Position numbers and translations under genes: made by a program. DNA of 12,633 nt, from the NCBI GenBank assembly GCA_031273445.1, contig JAISRV010000331.1, positions 1-12,633 on the forward strand, written 5' to 3'. This DNA comes from Candidatus Adiutrix sp. (GTDB taxonomy: Bacteria; Desulfobacterota; Desulfarculia; Adiutricales; Adiutricaceae). Each line of letters starts with the position of its first letter. Positions within the stretch are counted from its first letter, which is position 1. Positions 1-7,245 of this stretch are shown here, piece by piece. The notes under the pieces were generated by a model. That model was not told the origin of the DNA. It searched no databases and was given only the letters and a program-made list of their open reading frames with translations.

Positions 1-1111
1 CCGGGTTCCGCCGGGCGAAAAACTCTCCGTCCCGGCGCTTTTCCCAAAGCTCTCCGGCCGCGGCCGCGCCCTCACCTTCAGCGCTTATGGAAACATATTT
101 GTCGAACATGTGAATTTCCGCCGTCGCCAGCCCCCCGCAATAGAGCTTCAGGCAGTAATTCTCAACCTGGAACTCAAAGCCGAAGCGGTCCGACAACCGC
201 TGCCCCAAGCGTGACAAGAGATCGTTGAGCGCGGCCTGGTAGATCCGGGCGGCGGCGGCCAGCTTAAAAAGCGGGGCCTCGCCCACCACGGAAAACTCTT
301 TAAAACGAACCTCGCCCTGATAAGGACTGCCGCCCATCTCCAGCCAGAGCCGATAATTCTCTTCCCATTGGGGGGCCATCAGCTTGACAATGGCATTGTT
401 CCAGAATTTTTCCAGATAGACCTGATGGAGTATTCTGACCTGTGGATTTATAGGCAGGCAAAAACCCCTATAATTATATTCAGCCGGAAGGTCGCAGACC
501 GGTATGCCCTGAAGAAAAAGGCCCAGGTTGAAGATGGTCTGGTCGCCGCGTTTGTTGGTCGGAGAATATTGAACGGCCTTTTTATACATTAATTCTTTAA
601 GGCCGCGGCTGTCGATTTGATCGCCGACGACGATCACGCCGGCATTGCCCTCAAAATCCGGTAACGGGCGGCCTTCATGATTGGCCCCCAACTGCCCCTC
701 CAATACTCCGGGGCTGTTTTTGCTTATAAGGCTCATGCCCACCGGGCGGGCGTAATCGATCAGGCCGCCGATGTCACGGTAAATCAGGATATCGGCGTCG
801 AGATAGATCACATAGTTGAAGTTTTCCAGGTGATCGAACATTTCAAAAGTGGCGAAGGTGGCGGTGGTGACCCGGCGAAAATGCTCCGATTCGACATAGC
901 CGGACAAGGCTTCGCCCCGATATTCAATAAACCGGCAGGGCCTTATGGCCTCAAGCGCCTCTTTATCGCGCCCGGAAAAACCCTGATGATATATGACCGT
1001 CTCATCGGCCAGGCCAGGGCTGTGGCGGGTCAGCCCCATCAAAACATTGCCGATGGCGAAAGCATAATCCGCTGTGCCCGACATCACCACGGCGACTTTT
1101 TTCCCGTTCAT
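1..1111 (-). CDS. GT8-like glycosyltransferase, 3' end cut by window edge
   Basis: Predicted retaining-type GT-A sugar transferase acting on a nucleotide-sugar donor in the cytoplasm; acceptor unknown. The frame is open from the ATG at 1111 to the left edge, giving 370 codons with no stop, so the C-terminus is missing. It begins MNGKKVAVVMSG. A metal-binding DAD motif lies in YLDADILIY (residues 105-107). GNAGVIVVG follows near residue 155, GDQTIFNLGL near 187, and HQVYLEKFWN near 238 resembles the family's late His motif. This order matches the GT8 (LgtC/glycogenin) layout. The start is fixed by a 4-bp ATGA overlap with the upstream glycosyltransferase and by GGAAG at 1119-1123, seven bases before the ATG. 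It is the last visible gene of the minus-strand operon and is probably translationally coupled. GT8 assignment is by motif order; another DXD family is possible. Confidence 0.8.
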   Translation of the reverse strand, partial: MNGKKVAVVMSGTADYAFAIGNVLMGLTRHSPGLADETVIYHQGFSGRDKEALEAIRPCRFIEYRGEALSGYVESEHFRRVTTATFATFEMFDHLENFNYVIYLDADILIYRDIGGLIDYARPVGMSLISKNSPGVLEGQLGANHEGRPLPDFEGNAGVIVVGDQIDSRGLKELMYKKAVQYSPTNKRGDQTIFNLGLFLQGIPVCDLPAEYNYRGFCLPINPQVRILHQVYLEKFWNNAIVKLMAPQWEENYRLWLEMGGSPYQGEVRFKEFSVVGEAPLFKLAAAARIYQAALNDLLSRLGQRLSDRFGFEFQVENYCLKLYCGGLATAEIHMFDKYVSISAEGEGAAAAGELWEKRRDGEFFARRNP

Positions 1112-2313
1112 TTCAATGCTTCCATCTGGCTGAGCCTCTGTTTGATCTCCAGGGCCTGGCGCTGGATGGGGTTGTTTTTCAGTTCCATATCCAATAGCGT
1201 CAAGGCTTCCTCCCGGCGACCCAGCCACAGCCTGACCAGAGCCCTGGCCAGGTGCAGCCCGGGCTGATTCGGCGCCAGGTTGACCGCGTAATCCAAATCT
1301 TCATTCAGGCGCATCAGGATGGGATAGTCAAAAAACTGATAAACGCCCTGTGGGGCCGCCGCCGGGGCCGGATCGTCCTGATCCTCGTTCCATCGCCTTT
1401 TGAAGTCCCCCCGGCAAATCTGTTTAATTGTTTCTGACAGCTCAAATTCCACAAATTTGCCATAGCGGCCCATCATAATGCCGATGGTCTGTTTAATGAG
1501 GCGGTTGATTTTAGGCAGATTCTGAGGATCGCCGTAAAGCCCGTCCTCCATCAAAGTCCAACAGTGATCTTTGATGAAATGGCAGAAGGGCATACGAAAT
1601 CTCAGATTGCCATACATGCGCCGATAACGCGCCAAAGCCGTCTCGCCTTCACTTTGATAGGCGCCTAATTCACGGTGGAACAAAGGTTCGTCTATTTGGA
1701 ATATTTTTCCCTGCAAGGCGGTTATGGCCAGCACAAAGTTGTCGGCGGCGGCATTGCCGCTGTTTTCAGACGCCATCTTGTTAAAATTATGATGAAACGT
1801 ATCCGTTCGCCATATTCCGTGCCAGCAGGTGCACAGCCCCATGGTCTGGATGATATTCAAATAGCGCTGGCCCGGATCGTCATCCGCGTAGTCAGCCTCA
1901 TCTTTGTATATTTCTCCCGTCGGCTGGCCTTCGCCGTTTATAAACCGGCAGTAAGTATAGGCCAAAAGAGTCTCCGGGTCTTCATCAAGCCGCTTTACGC
2001 ATTCTTCGGCATAAGTCGGCGCCCAGGCCAGATCGTGATGGACAATCACGAAATAAGGCGAAACGGCTCGATAAATAATTTTTAAATTATTTAGAAAAGC
2101 CCCTTTGTTGGCCCGGCTTCGGAAATATTTGAACCTGGAATCTTCCGCGGCGTAGCGGCGCGCGATTTGTTCGGTGTTATCAGTTGAGGCGTTATCTGAT
2201 ATAATCACTTCAAAATCAGTGAAGGTCTGGGCCTTAATTGAGGCCAGAGCGCGTTCAAGCTTTTCGCCGCCGTTATAAACGGGCAGCCCTATGCACAATT
2301 TGGGCGAGGCCAT
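1108..2313 (-). CDS. Family 2 glycosyltransferase with TPR-like C-terminal tail
   Basis: Predicted inverting GT-A glycosyltransferase of about 401 residues. The N-terminus (PKLCIGLPVYNGG, then VIISDNASTDNT) is the classic GT2 nucleotide-binding start. Where most relatives have a DXD metal site this protein reads VIVHHDLAW, with a single Asp. After the catalytic part, about residues 335-400 (NEDLDYAVNLAPNQPGLHLA, then LGRREEALTLLDMELKNNP) look like one or two tetratricopeptide repeats, as seen in some protein-glycosylating transferases. There is no membrane segment, so it is probably cytoplasmic. The start chosen is the ATG at 2313 (MASPKL). An in-frame GTG at 2322 would add three residues, and neither has a clear ribosome site. 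It lies 39 bases after the methyltransferase gene (30 if the GTG is used) and overlaps the next glycosyltransferase by 4 bp. The acceptor is unknown. Confidence 0.85.
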   Translation of the reverse strand: MASPKLCIGLPVYNGGEKLERALASIKAQTFTDFEVIISDNASTDNTEQIARRYAAEDSRFKYFRSRANKGAFLNNLKIIYRAVSPYFVIVHHDLAWAPTYAEECVKRLDEDPETLLAYTYCRFINGEGQPTGEIYKDEADYADDDPGQRYLNIIQTMGLCTCWHGIWRTDTFHHNFNKMASENSGNAAADNFVLAITALQGKIFQIDEPLFHRELGAYQSEGETALARYRRMYGNLRFRMPFCHFIKDHCWTLMEDGLYGDPQNLPKINRLIKQTIGIMMGRYGKFVEFELSETIKQICRGDFKRRWNEDQDDPAPAAAPQGVYQFFDYPILMRLNEDLDYAVNLAPNQPGLHLARALVRLWLGRREEALTLLDMELKNNPIQRQALEIKQRLSQMEALK

Positions 2314-2352
2314 AAAAACCACATCATGTGTTGAGCCTAAAAAAAAATAAGC

Positions 2353-3552
2353 TTAAGGCCGGGTTAAAAAAGGCTTCGGGTTGCCGATCGGGCTCGCTGT
2401 GTTCGCGCGTTCTTGTTCGGCAGCCCTCCATTGCTGAGCAGACTCGAAATAAGGGCTTATGTGCGCCCTGGCCAGGCCGGCTTCTAGATAAAAATAATCG
2501 TTTTTGATTAATTTAAATTCGGGCTTTGAAGAAGTTGACGTGAAAACCGTGATGCATTCCAAAGCGCCGCCATGGGTGACCAGAATTTCTTGCAAAACCG
2601 GCGCCCCACCCGCCCTTTCAACAATCTGGCGAGCCTCGACGGCGCTCAGGGGCGAACGGTACAAAGGCATATTGACGGGCCAGACGCGGGGATGAGCCAA
2701 ATCGGAAAGCCGATGATGCAAAAACGCCGCCCCTCCCGGCCGAAGAACCCTTAAAATATCTTTTACATAATGTTCGAGTTCATATGGCCCGAATCCGTTG
2801 AAGATCAATGAGCCGAAGGAAAAGACAAAGTCGCAGGATTTATCCTCCAGCATGGGAAAGGACAGACCGTCATTGGTGAAAAATTTCGCGTGTTCATAAT
2901 TTTTAAACAATTCTCGGCAGATGGCGGTCCTCTGCCCGGCCAAATCCACTCCGAAAAACTGACGGCACTGAGGAATGAGAAACGCGGACCAGCGCCCAAA
3001 GCCTTGGCCTATTTCCAAAATAGCGTCGGTCGGAATAAAATCCGCTATGCGCGGCAATATAGAAGCATGCCATTTGGTCCGGCTGCCGCCCCACTCATCG
3101 CTCCAATTCTCGCCGTAATTTGACTCGGCCAGTATTCGCCGCTCATCTTCTTCACTGGTCTGAGGCGGGGCGACCACCTGACGGAAAGCGAAACCCAGGG
3201 GACGACGCCCCTTTTGGCTTATGATCGGGAGGTAACCGACCTGGGGCCGGTCGGCCAAAAGCCTGGCCCCTTTTCTGAGCGCCTCTTCATCCTCAAGGCT
3301 CGGCGCCTGAATGACTAAAGCGTTTCTGTTGCAGGCCGCGCCGGCGGTCATGCCCTTTTCGCCATTGACATATAAGCCGACGGCAATATCCTTTTTGGCC
3401 AATATGCCCAGATATTGCCCGGCCTCATTGACGACGATGAAACATGGCCGGGAACGATCCGGGGCCATCAGTTCCAGGCTCAAAAGGGTTTGATTTTCAT
3501 TGATCACATCCCGATTGGCCACCGGCATGAACCTCACTTCGACATCAGCCAT
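2353..3552 (-). CDS. CBS-like pair fused to a class I SAM methyltransferase
   Basis: A 399-residue two-part protein. Residues 1-125 look like a pair of CBS motifs: the first ends FIVVNEAGQYLGILAKKDIA, the second LPIISQKGRRPLGFAFRQ. Such pairs often bind adenine nucleotides and tune a partner domain. Residues about 160-320 form a Rossmann methyltransferase of the Methyltransf_11 type: motif I is LEIGQGFG (179-186), the acidic end of the next strand is FFGVDLAG, then DFVFSFGSLIF, and the post-motif is RVLRPGGAAFLHH. The last 80 residues are not recognised. There is no signal peptide or membrane segment. ATG at 3552 has GAGG (minus strand, 3563-3566) ten bases upstream. It sits 27 bp after the radical SAM gene and before the GT2 gene, which suggests methylation of a sugar or glycan intermediate. 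Substrate unknown; the methyl acceptor could also be a protein. Confidence 0.83.
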   Translation of the reverse strand: MADVEVRFMPVANRDVINENQTLLSLELMAPDRSRPCFIVVNEAGQYLGILAKKDIAVGLYVNGEKGMTAGAACNRNALVIQAPSLEDEEALRKGARLLADRPQVGYLPIISQKGRRPLGFAFRQVVAPPQTSEEDERRILAESNYGENWSDEWGGSRTKWHASILPRIADFIPTDAILEIGQGFGRWSAFLIPQCRQFFGVDLAGQRTAICRELFKNYEHAKFFTNDGLSFPMLEDKSCDFVFSFGSLIFNGFGPYELEHYVKDILRVLRPGGAAFLHHRLSDLAHPRVWPVNMPLYRSPLSAVEARQIVERAGGAPVLQEILVTHGGALECITVFTSTSSKPEFKLIKNDYFYLEAGLARAHISPYFESAQQWRAAEQERANTASPIGNPKPFLTRP

Positions 3553-3579
3553 ATTTTCAACGCCTCGCTGCCGGAATGG

Positions 3580-5412
3580 TTAAACATCGAAAGAATCGGC
3601 CTGGATCTGATATAGATCGGTGATATGATCCACCTGATAAGACCTGGCTTGCCTATAGATGCTTGAATAGGATTTGGATGACTTTTCGGGGACGGTCACA
3701 ATGTATTTGATGTTTTCATCCCGCACCGCCTCAGGCGGTAAAAGGGCCTGGCCGGCGTAAACGCCGCGTTCGCTTCTGTCAATCAGATAAACGCCGTTCA
3801 GGCCCTCCAGGATTTGTTCCGGCACGAACCTTTTAAAGAGAAGCCCGATGCCCCAGAAAGCGAATTTTCCATACTTGGCCAGTATTTTTCGCAAATTTTC
3901 CCTGATCAGCTCCGGGGCGGCCGGCCCGGCGAAGGGCAGAAACATTTCACAGCGGCACTGGGGACACACGGCGCTCATGCGGTAAAGATACATTTCATCC
4001 TTCAACTCCGCGCCGCAATAAGGGCATTGGCCGCGCAGCGATTTGCGCATTGTCCCGTAATTGCATTCAATCACGGCCTGCCGCGGGTGCATGTGCGTCT
4101 GAAGGCTGTTGACCCGATGAAATTCAGCCGCCTCAATTTCCCGGCCCAGCCGCGCATACTCCTCATCGGTCATTTTGGAGACGTTGACCGGCGGTATCAT
4201 CTTTTCAATCAGCTCATAGGGGTTTATTCGGCCGTCAGCCACCGCCCGGCGGTAGAGAAGGGAGCCGGGATACAGAAGGGTGCGTCGCAGATAGATATAG
4301 TATTCGGGATGGCCTGCCCACCAATCCAGAGTTTCCCGGGCGTCAGCATAGGTTTCTTCGGCGTCGCCGAAAATGAGGGTGCCCACAAAGCGCAGCTTTA
4401 CGTCGTAAAGGCATTTGAGGGCCGCCTCCGTCTGCTTCAAGGTCAGGTGTTTGCCCATGCTGGCCAGTATTTTATCACTGGCGCTTTCCAGCCCCAAAAT
4501 GGCGTAGCCGCAGCCGGCCTCTTTCAGGTGGGCGGCCGTCTCTGCGTCTATTTGCGGCACCCTCAGTGAAATGGTCCAGCCTCTGAAATCGTAAGACTTG
4601 ATGCGGCGGCAGAATTCTTTCAGCCTGGATTTGGAATTGGCCAAAAGGTCGTCGACAATTTTGAGGTCGCCCGTCTCATAAGTGCGCAGCCGGAAGTCGA
4701 TTTCCTGAAACAAATCATCCAGGGGCCGGGCACGATAGATTTTGCCCTGGGAATTATGGCAGAAAGTGCACAGAAAGGGGCAGCCCCGGCTGCTGATCAG
4801 GTATATTTTGGGCGGCTGAGCCCCTTCAGGCGCTTGGACGCGACCCAGTTTCAAATCCCGAAAATAATCGTCGGCCCCGAAACCCTGGTAATCGGCCAGC
4901 GGTATCTCGCTCCAGTCCTTTATGACTTCCCGCTCTTGGGTGAAAATGTAGCCGCCGTCACGCCTGATCATCAGCCCGGCAACTTTTTCAACCGAATCCC
5001 CCGCCTTCAGGGCCCGGCAAAGTTCGACCGCCGTTCTTTCGCCTTCGCCTAAAATTCCATAATCAGCCAGCCCGATGAGATCCATGCTCACCAGCGGGTC
5101 GCCGGTAATGACCGCGCCGCCCGTCACCGTAATCAGGCCGGGGTTGTAGTTTTTGACTATCTCAAAAATTCTTCTGATGTTTTTATAATCATATATCAGG
5201 CCGCCGCTGAAAACCGCGTCAATTTTTTCATCTTTAATAATCGACAATATGACCTTTTCCTGGTCATCGTCGTCAACCAGGCACAGATTCAGGTTAACGA
5301 CCTTCACATCCCCGGCTGTTTTCAGGGCCGCTGAAATCAGGCTGATGCCCATGGGGAAGAAAACCGGCGAACCGGCGACCGTGGAAGGCGGAACAATCAG
5401 GAGGCAATTCAT
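3580..5412 (-). CDS. B12-binding-domain radical SAM protein with zinc ribbon and C-terminal Rossmann-like domain
   Basis: A 610-residue radical SAM enzyme. Residues 1-150 resemble the cobalamin-binding fold of class B radical SAM proteins (MNCLLIVPP; ITVTGGAVITGD; YGILGEGERTAVEL). No DXHXXG base-off motif is seen, as is common in this class. The 4Fe-4S site is CxxxCxxC: C211, C215 and C218 in RGCPFLCTFCHN. The barrel continues through LKIVDDLL and AILGLESASDKIL. Near residues 460-490 there are two CPxC pairs (CPYCGAEL and CPQCRCEM), a likely zinc ribbon. The last 100 residues (KFAFWGIG, then GVYLIDRSERG, then YIVTVPEKS) look like a small Rossmann-like domain. Members often methylate unactivated carbons or phosphinates, but many are uncharacterised. 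It is first in the minus-strand operon, about 60 bases below a sigma70-like promoter. The reaction cannot be read from sequence. Confidence 0.87.
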   Translation of the reverse strand: MNCLLIVPPSTVAGSPVFFPMGISLISAALKTAGDVKVVNLNLCLVDDDDQEKVILSIIKDEKIDAVFSGGLIYDYKNIRRIFEIVKNYNPGLITVTGGAVITGDPLVSMDLIGLADYGILGEGERTAVELCRALKAGDSVEKVAGLMIRRDGGYIFTQEREVIKDWSEIPLADYQGFGADDYFRDLKLGRVQAPEGAQPPKIYLISSRGCPFLCTFCHNSQGKIYRARPLDDLFQEIDFRLRTYETGDLKIVDDLLANSKSRLKEFCRRIKSYDFRGWTISLRVPQIDAETAAHLKEAGCGYAILGLESASDKILASMGKHLTLKQTEAALKCLYDVKLRFVGTLIFGDAEETYADARETLDWWAGHPEYYIYLRRTLLYPGSLLYRRAVADGRINPYELIEKMIPPVNVSKMTDEEYARLGREIEAAEFHRVNSLQTHMHPRQAVIECNYGTMRKSLRGQCPYCGAELKDEMYLYRMSAVCPQCRCEMFLPFAGPAAPELIRENLRKILAKYGKFAFWGIGLLFKRFVPEQILEGLNGVYLIDRSERGVYAGQALLPPEAVRDENIKYIVTVPEKSSKSYSSIYRQARSYQVDHITDLYQIQADSFDV

Positions 5413-5478
5413 GAGGCAAGTCCAGTTGGCGGCGGGTTTGGGATAATTTTTACTATTTTATATTCATATCAATCCGCC

Positions 5479-5507
5479 ATCTTACATGCTTGTCTCAAGT
5501 TCGTCAA
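5479..5507 (-). promoter_or_regulatory. Sigma70-like promoter for the minus-strand glycan/radical SAM operon
   Basis: On the minus strand, TTGACG (5507-5502) is followed by exactly 17 bases and then TAAGAT (5484-5479), five of six matches to each consensus box. Transcription would begin near 5472, leaving about 60 untranslated bases before the ATG at 5412. No competing start signal of this quality was seen before the operon. Confidence 0.65.
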
Positions 5508-5510
5508 GAA

Positions 5511-5522
5511 GCGCCCGGGCGC
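5511..5522. promoter_or_regulatory. Perfect 12-bp palindrome between divergent promoters (operator candidate)
   Basis: GCGCCCGGGCGC is its own reverse complement. It starts four bases upstream of the -35 box of the leftward promoter and ends 24 bases before the -35 box of the rightward mla promoter. It is followed at once by two tandem copies of ATCGCCCT (5523-5530 and 5531-5538). The position suits an operator shared by both operons, but no specific regulator is recognised and GC-rich palindromes also arise by chance. Confidence 0.35.
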
Positions 5523-5545
5523 ATCGCCCTATCGCCCTGGGCATC

Positions 5546-5574
5546 TTGCCGCCCGGCTCAAAATATGATATTAT
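5546..5574 (+). promoter_or_regulatory. Sigma70-like promoter for the mlaEFD operon
   Basis: TTGCCG (5546-5551), 17 bases, then TATTAT (5569-5574), giving four and five matches to the consensus boxes. Transcription would start near 5581, about 90 bases before the TTG start of mlaE. A second TATAAT at 5582-5587 lacks a good -35 box at the right distance and may be an alternative. Confidence 0.5.
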
Positions 5575-5663
5575 TCATAAATATAATCTTCAAATTGCAG
5601 GTGCGGGACAGAGATGCCCAGTTTGAAACATATCTCAAAAGTCGTATTTTAAGCCCTGGCCCC

Positions 5664-5667
5664 GGAG
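5664..5667 (+). promoter_or_regulatory. Ribosome binding site that fixes the TTG start of mlaE
   Basis: GGAG lies six bases before the TTG at 5674. The residues that follow (MPSEPSGLLALIAKIG) match the usual MlaE N-terminus in length and character, so the non-ATG start is preferred over later codons. Confidence 0.6.
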
Positions 5668-5673
5668 CGTATT

Positions 5674-6462
5674 TTGCCGTCTGAACCTTCCGGCCTGTTG
5701 GCCCTAATAGCAAAAATAGGCGCAGCGACACTGGAGACCCTGTATCATCTGGGCAACTACAGCATCCTGGTTTTTAAAGCTATTCTGGGCGCCTTCGTTC
5801 CACCGTGGCGATTGAGAGGCGTTTTCCGCCAAATGGAAGTGGTCGGCGCCGATTCCATATTCGTCGTCATACTGACCGGTTTCTTTACCGGCGCGGTCTT
5901 CACTCTCCAGGTCATCTACGGCTTCCGCATGTTTTCGGCGGAAAGCCTGGTCGGCCCGACCGTCGCCCTGGGCATGTGCCGTGAACTGGGTCCGGTCCTG
6001 ACCGCGCTCATGGTGACCGGGCGGGTCGGCAGTTCCATGGCCGCCGAACTGGGGGCCATGAGGGTCACGGAACAGATCGACGCTCTGACCGTCATGGCCG
6101 CCGACCCCGTCAAATATCTTATCAGCCCCCGCATTATCGCCGGCCTGATCATGCTGCCGTTGCTTACGGCGGTGTCCGATTTCACCGGCATCCTGGGCGG
6201 CTACATCATCGCCGTAGCCAAAGGCGTCGACCCCGGCCAGTTCATCGCCAGAATACAGGACAACGTCGTCCTGTCCGATATTTTCAATGGCCTGATCAAG
6301 TCCGGGGCCTTCGGCGTCATCCTCTCCTCGGTAGGCTGCTACATGGGATTTTACACCAAAGGCGGAGCAGAAGGGGTCGGCCGCTCCACCACCAAAGCTG
6401 TGGTCATAAGCTATGTCTCCATCCTGGTCAGCGACTTCATCATGACCGCCATCATGTTTTAA
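5674..6462 (+). CDS. mlaE: MlaE-family ABC lipid transporter permease
   Basis: Inner-membrane permease of the Mla (MCE-associated) ABC transporter, which moves phospholipid between the inner membrane and the MCE protein in the periplasm. The 262 residues match the usual family length. An N-terminal interface helix (about 10-45) is followed by several hydrophobic spans. Typical family stretches are visible: MEVVGADSIFVVILTGFFTG, ALGMCRELGPVLTALMVTGR, AAELGAMRVTEQIDAL and the final span ending FIMTAIMF. Translation starts at TTG 5674, supported by GGAG at 5664-5667. It is the first gene of a three-gene operon, with mlaF beginning 10 bases after its stop. A long open frame opposite it on the minus strand is a shadow. 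Confidence 0.95.
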   Translation: MPSEPSGLLALIAKIGAATLETLYHLGNYSILVFKAILGAFVPPWRLRGVFRQMEVVGADSIFVVILTGFFTGAVFTLQVIYGFRMFSAESLVGPTVALGMCRELGPVLTALMVTGRVGSSMAAELGAMRVTEQIDALTVMAADPVKYLISPRIIAGLIMLPLLTAVSDFTGILGGYIIAVAKGVDPGQFIARIQDNVVLSDIFNGLIKSGAFGVILSSVGCYMGFYTKGGAEGVGRSTTKAVVISYVSILVSDFIMTAIMF

Positions 6463-6472
6463 GGCCGCCGGC

Positions 6473-7234
6473 ATGACCGCCCCCGCCATAAAAGTCCGCA
6501 ATCTCCACAAAAACTTCGGCTCCGCCAAGGTGCTGGACGGAATTGACGTGGATTTGAGGCCATCGGAAATAAATTTCATCATCGGGCAGAGCGGCGGCGG
6601 AAAAAGCGTGTTGCTAAAGCATCTGGTGGGTCTTATGCGCCCGGACAGCGGCGAGATTTGGTACGGCGACCGGGAAATGGCGAAAAGCGGCGAAAAACAG
6701 TGGGCCGCCGTTCGCCGGAAGCTGGCCCTTCTGTTTCAGGACGGCGCCCTCTTCGACTCCATGACCGTGGGCGAAAATGTTGGGTTTCCCCTGTGGATTC
6801 ACCGCAAAGCCGGCCGCGCGGAAATAGAAAAAAAAGCCCTGGCCAGGCTTGACGAGCTTGATCTGAAACAGGCCTTCAATTTAAGGACCAGCGATCTTTC
6901 GGCGGGTGAACGCAAGCGCGTGGCCCTGGCCAGGGCTCTGATTCTGGAGCCGGAAACGTTGTTCTTCGACGAGCCGACTACCGGCCTGGACCCTCTGTTA
7001 AGCGAGCAGGTCGATGAGCTGATCAAGCTGACTCTGGAACACGCCAAAGCCACGCTGGTGGTCGTCAGCCATGATATCCCGGCCGCCTTGACCTTGGCCG
7101 ACAATATTTCCATGATCTATGGCGGGCGGGTGCTCCTGAGCGGCTCGCCTGCGGAGTTCCGCCGGAGCCGCGATCCGGTCGTCAGGCAGTTTCTGACCGG
7201 AGAAGCCGAAGGCCCCATGGGATTTCTGGATTAA
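6473..7234 (+). CDS. mlaF: MlaF-family ABC transporter ATPase
   Basis: Cytoplasmic ATPase that powers the MlaE permease. The 253 residues hold a complete nucleotide-binding domain: Walker A GQSGGGKS (38-45), Q-loop Gln89 in LLFQDGALFDSM, signature LSAGERKRVALARA (142-155), Walker B LFFDEPTTGLDP (163-174) and the H-loop His200 in VVSHD. GALFDSMTV after the Q-loop is typical of MlaF. The signature reads LSAGE rather than the canonical LSGGQ or the LSGGM common in MlaF; the Ser and second Gly that contact ATP are kept. The ATG follows the mlaE stop by 10 bases, with AAGG overlapping that stop as ribosome site. The next gene starts 11 bases downstream. No STAS partner (MlaB) is encoded here. Confidence 0.95.
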   Translation: MTAPAIKVRNLHKNFGSAKVLDGIDVDLRPSEINFIIGQSGGGKSVLLKHLVGLMRPDSGEIWYGDREMAKSGEKQWAAVRRKLALLFQDGALFDSMTVGENVGFPLWIHRKAGRAEIEKKALARLDELDLKQAFNLRTSDLSAGERKRVALARALILEPETLFFDEPTTGLDPLLSEQVDELIKLTLEHAKATLVVVSHDIPAALTLADNISMIYGGRVLLSGSPAEFRRSRDPVVRQFLTGEAEGPMGFLD

Positions 7235-7245
7235 GGTGAAAGTAT

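Noticed and set aside
55..75. GC-rich run with repeated GGCCGCG near the left edge
   Set aside because: It is in frame within the GT8-like gene, encoding an Ala-rich stretch, so it needs no separate explanation.
677..1267. 196-residue open frame on the plus strand
   Set aside because: It is antisense to the two glycosyltransferase genes, both with catalytic motifs in frame. It has no recognisable domain.
3814..4569. 251-residue open frame on the plus strand
   Set aside because: It is antisense to the radical SAM gene, which has clear motifs; no ribosome site or family resemblance.
5704..6582. 292-residue open frame on the minus strand opposite mlaE
   Set aside because: It lies fully antisense to a well-supported mlaE and the start of mlaF. 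It is rich in Gly, His, Asp and Gln with no domain pattern, as expected for a mirror frame of GC-rich coding DNA.
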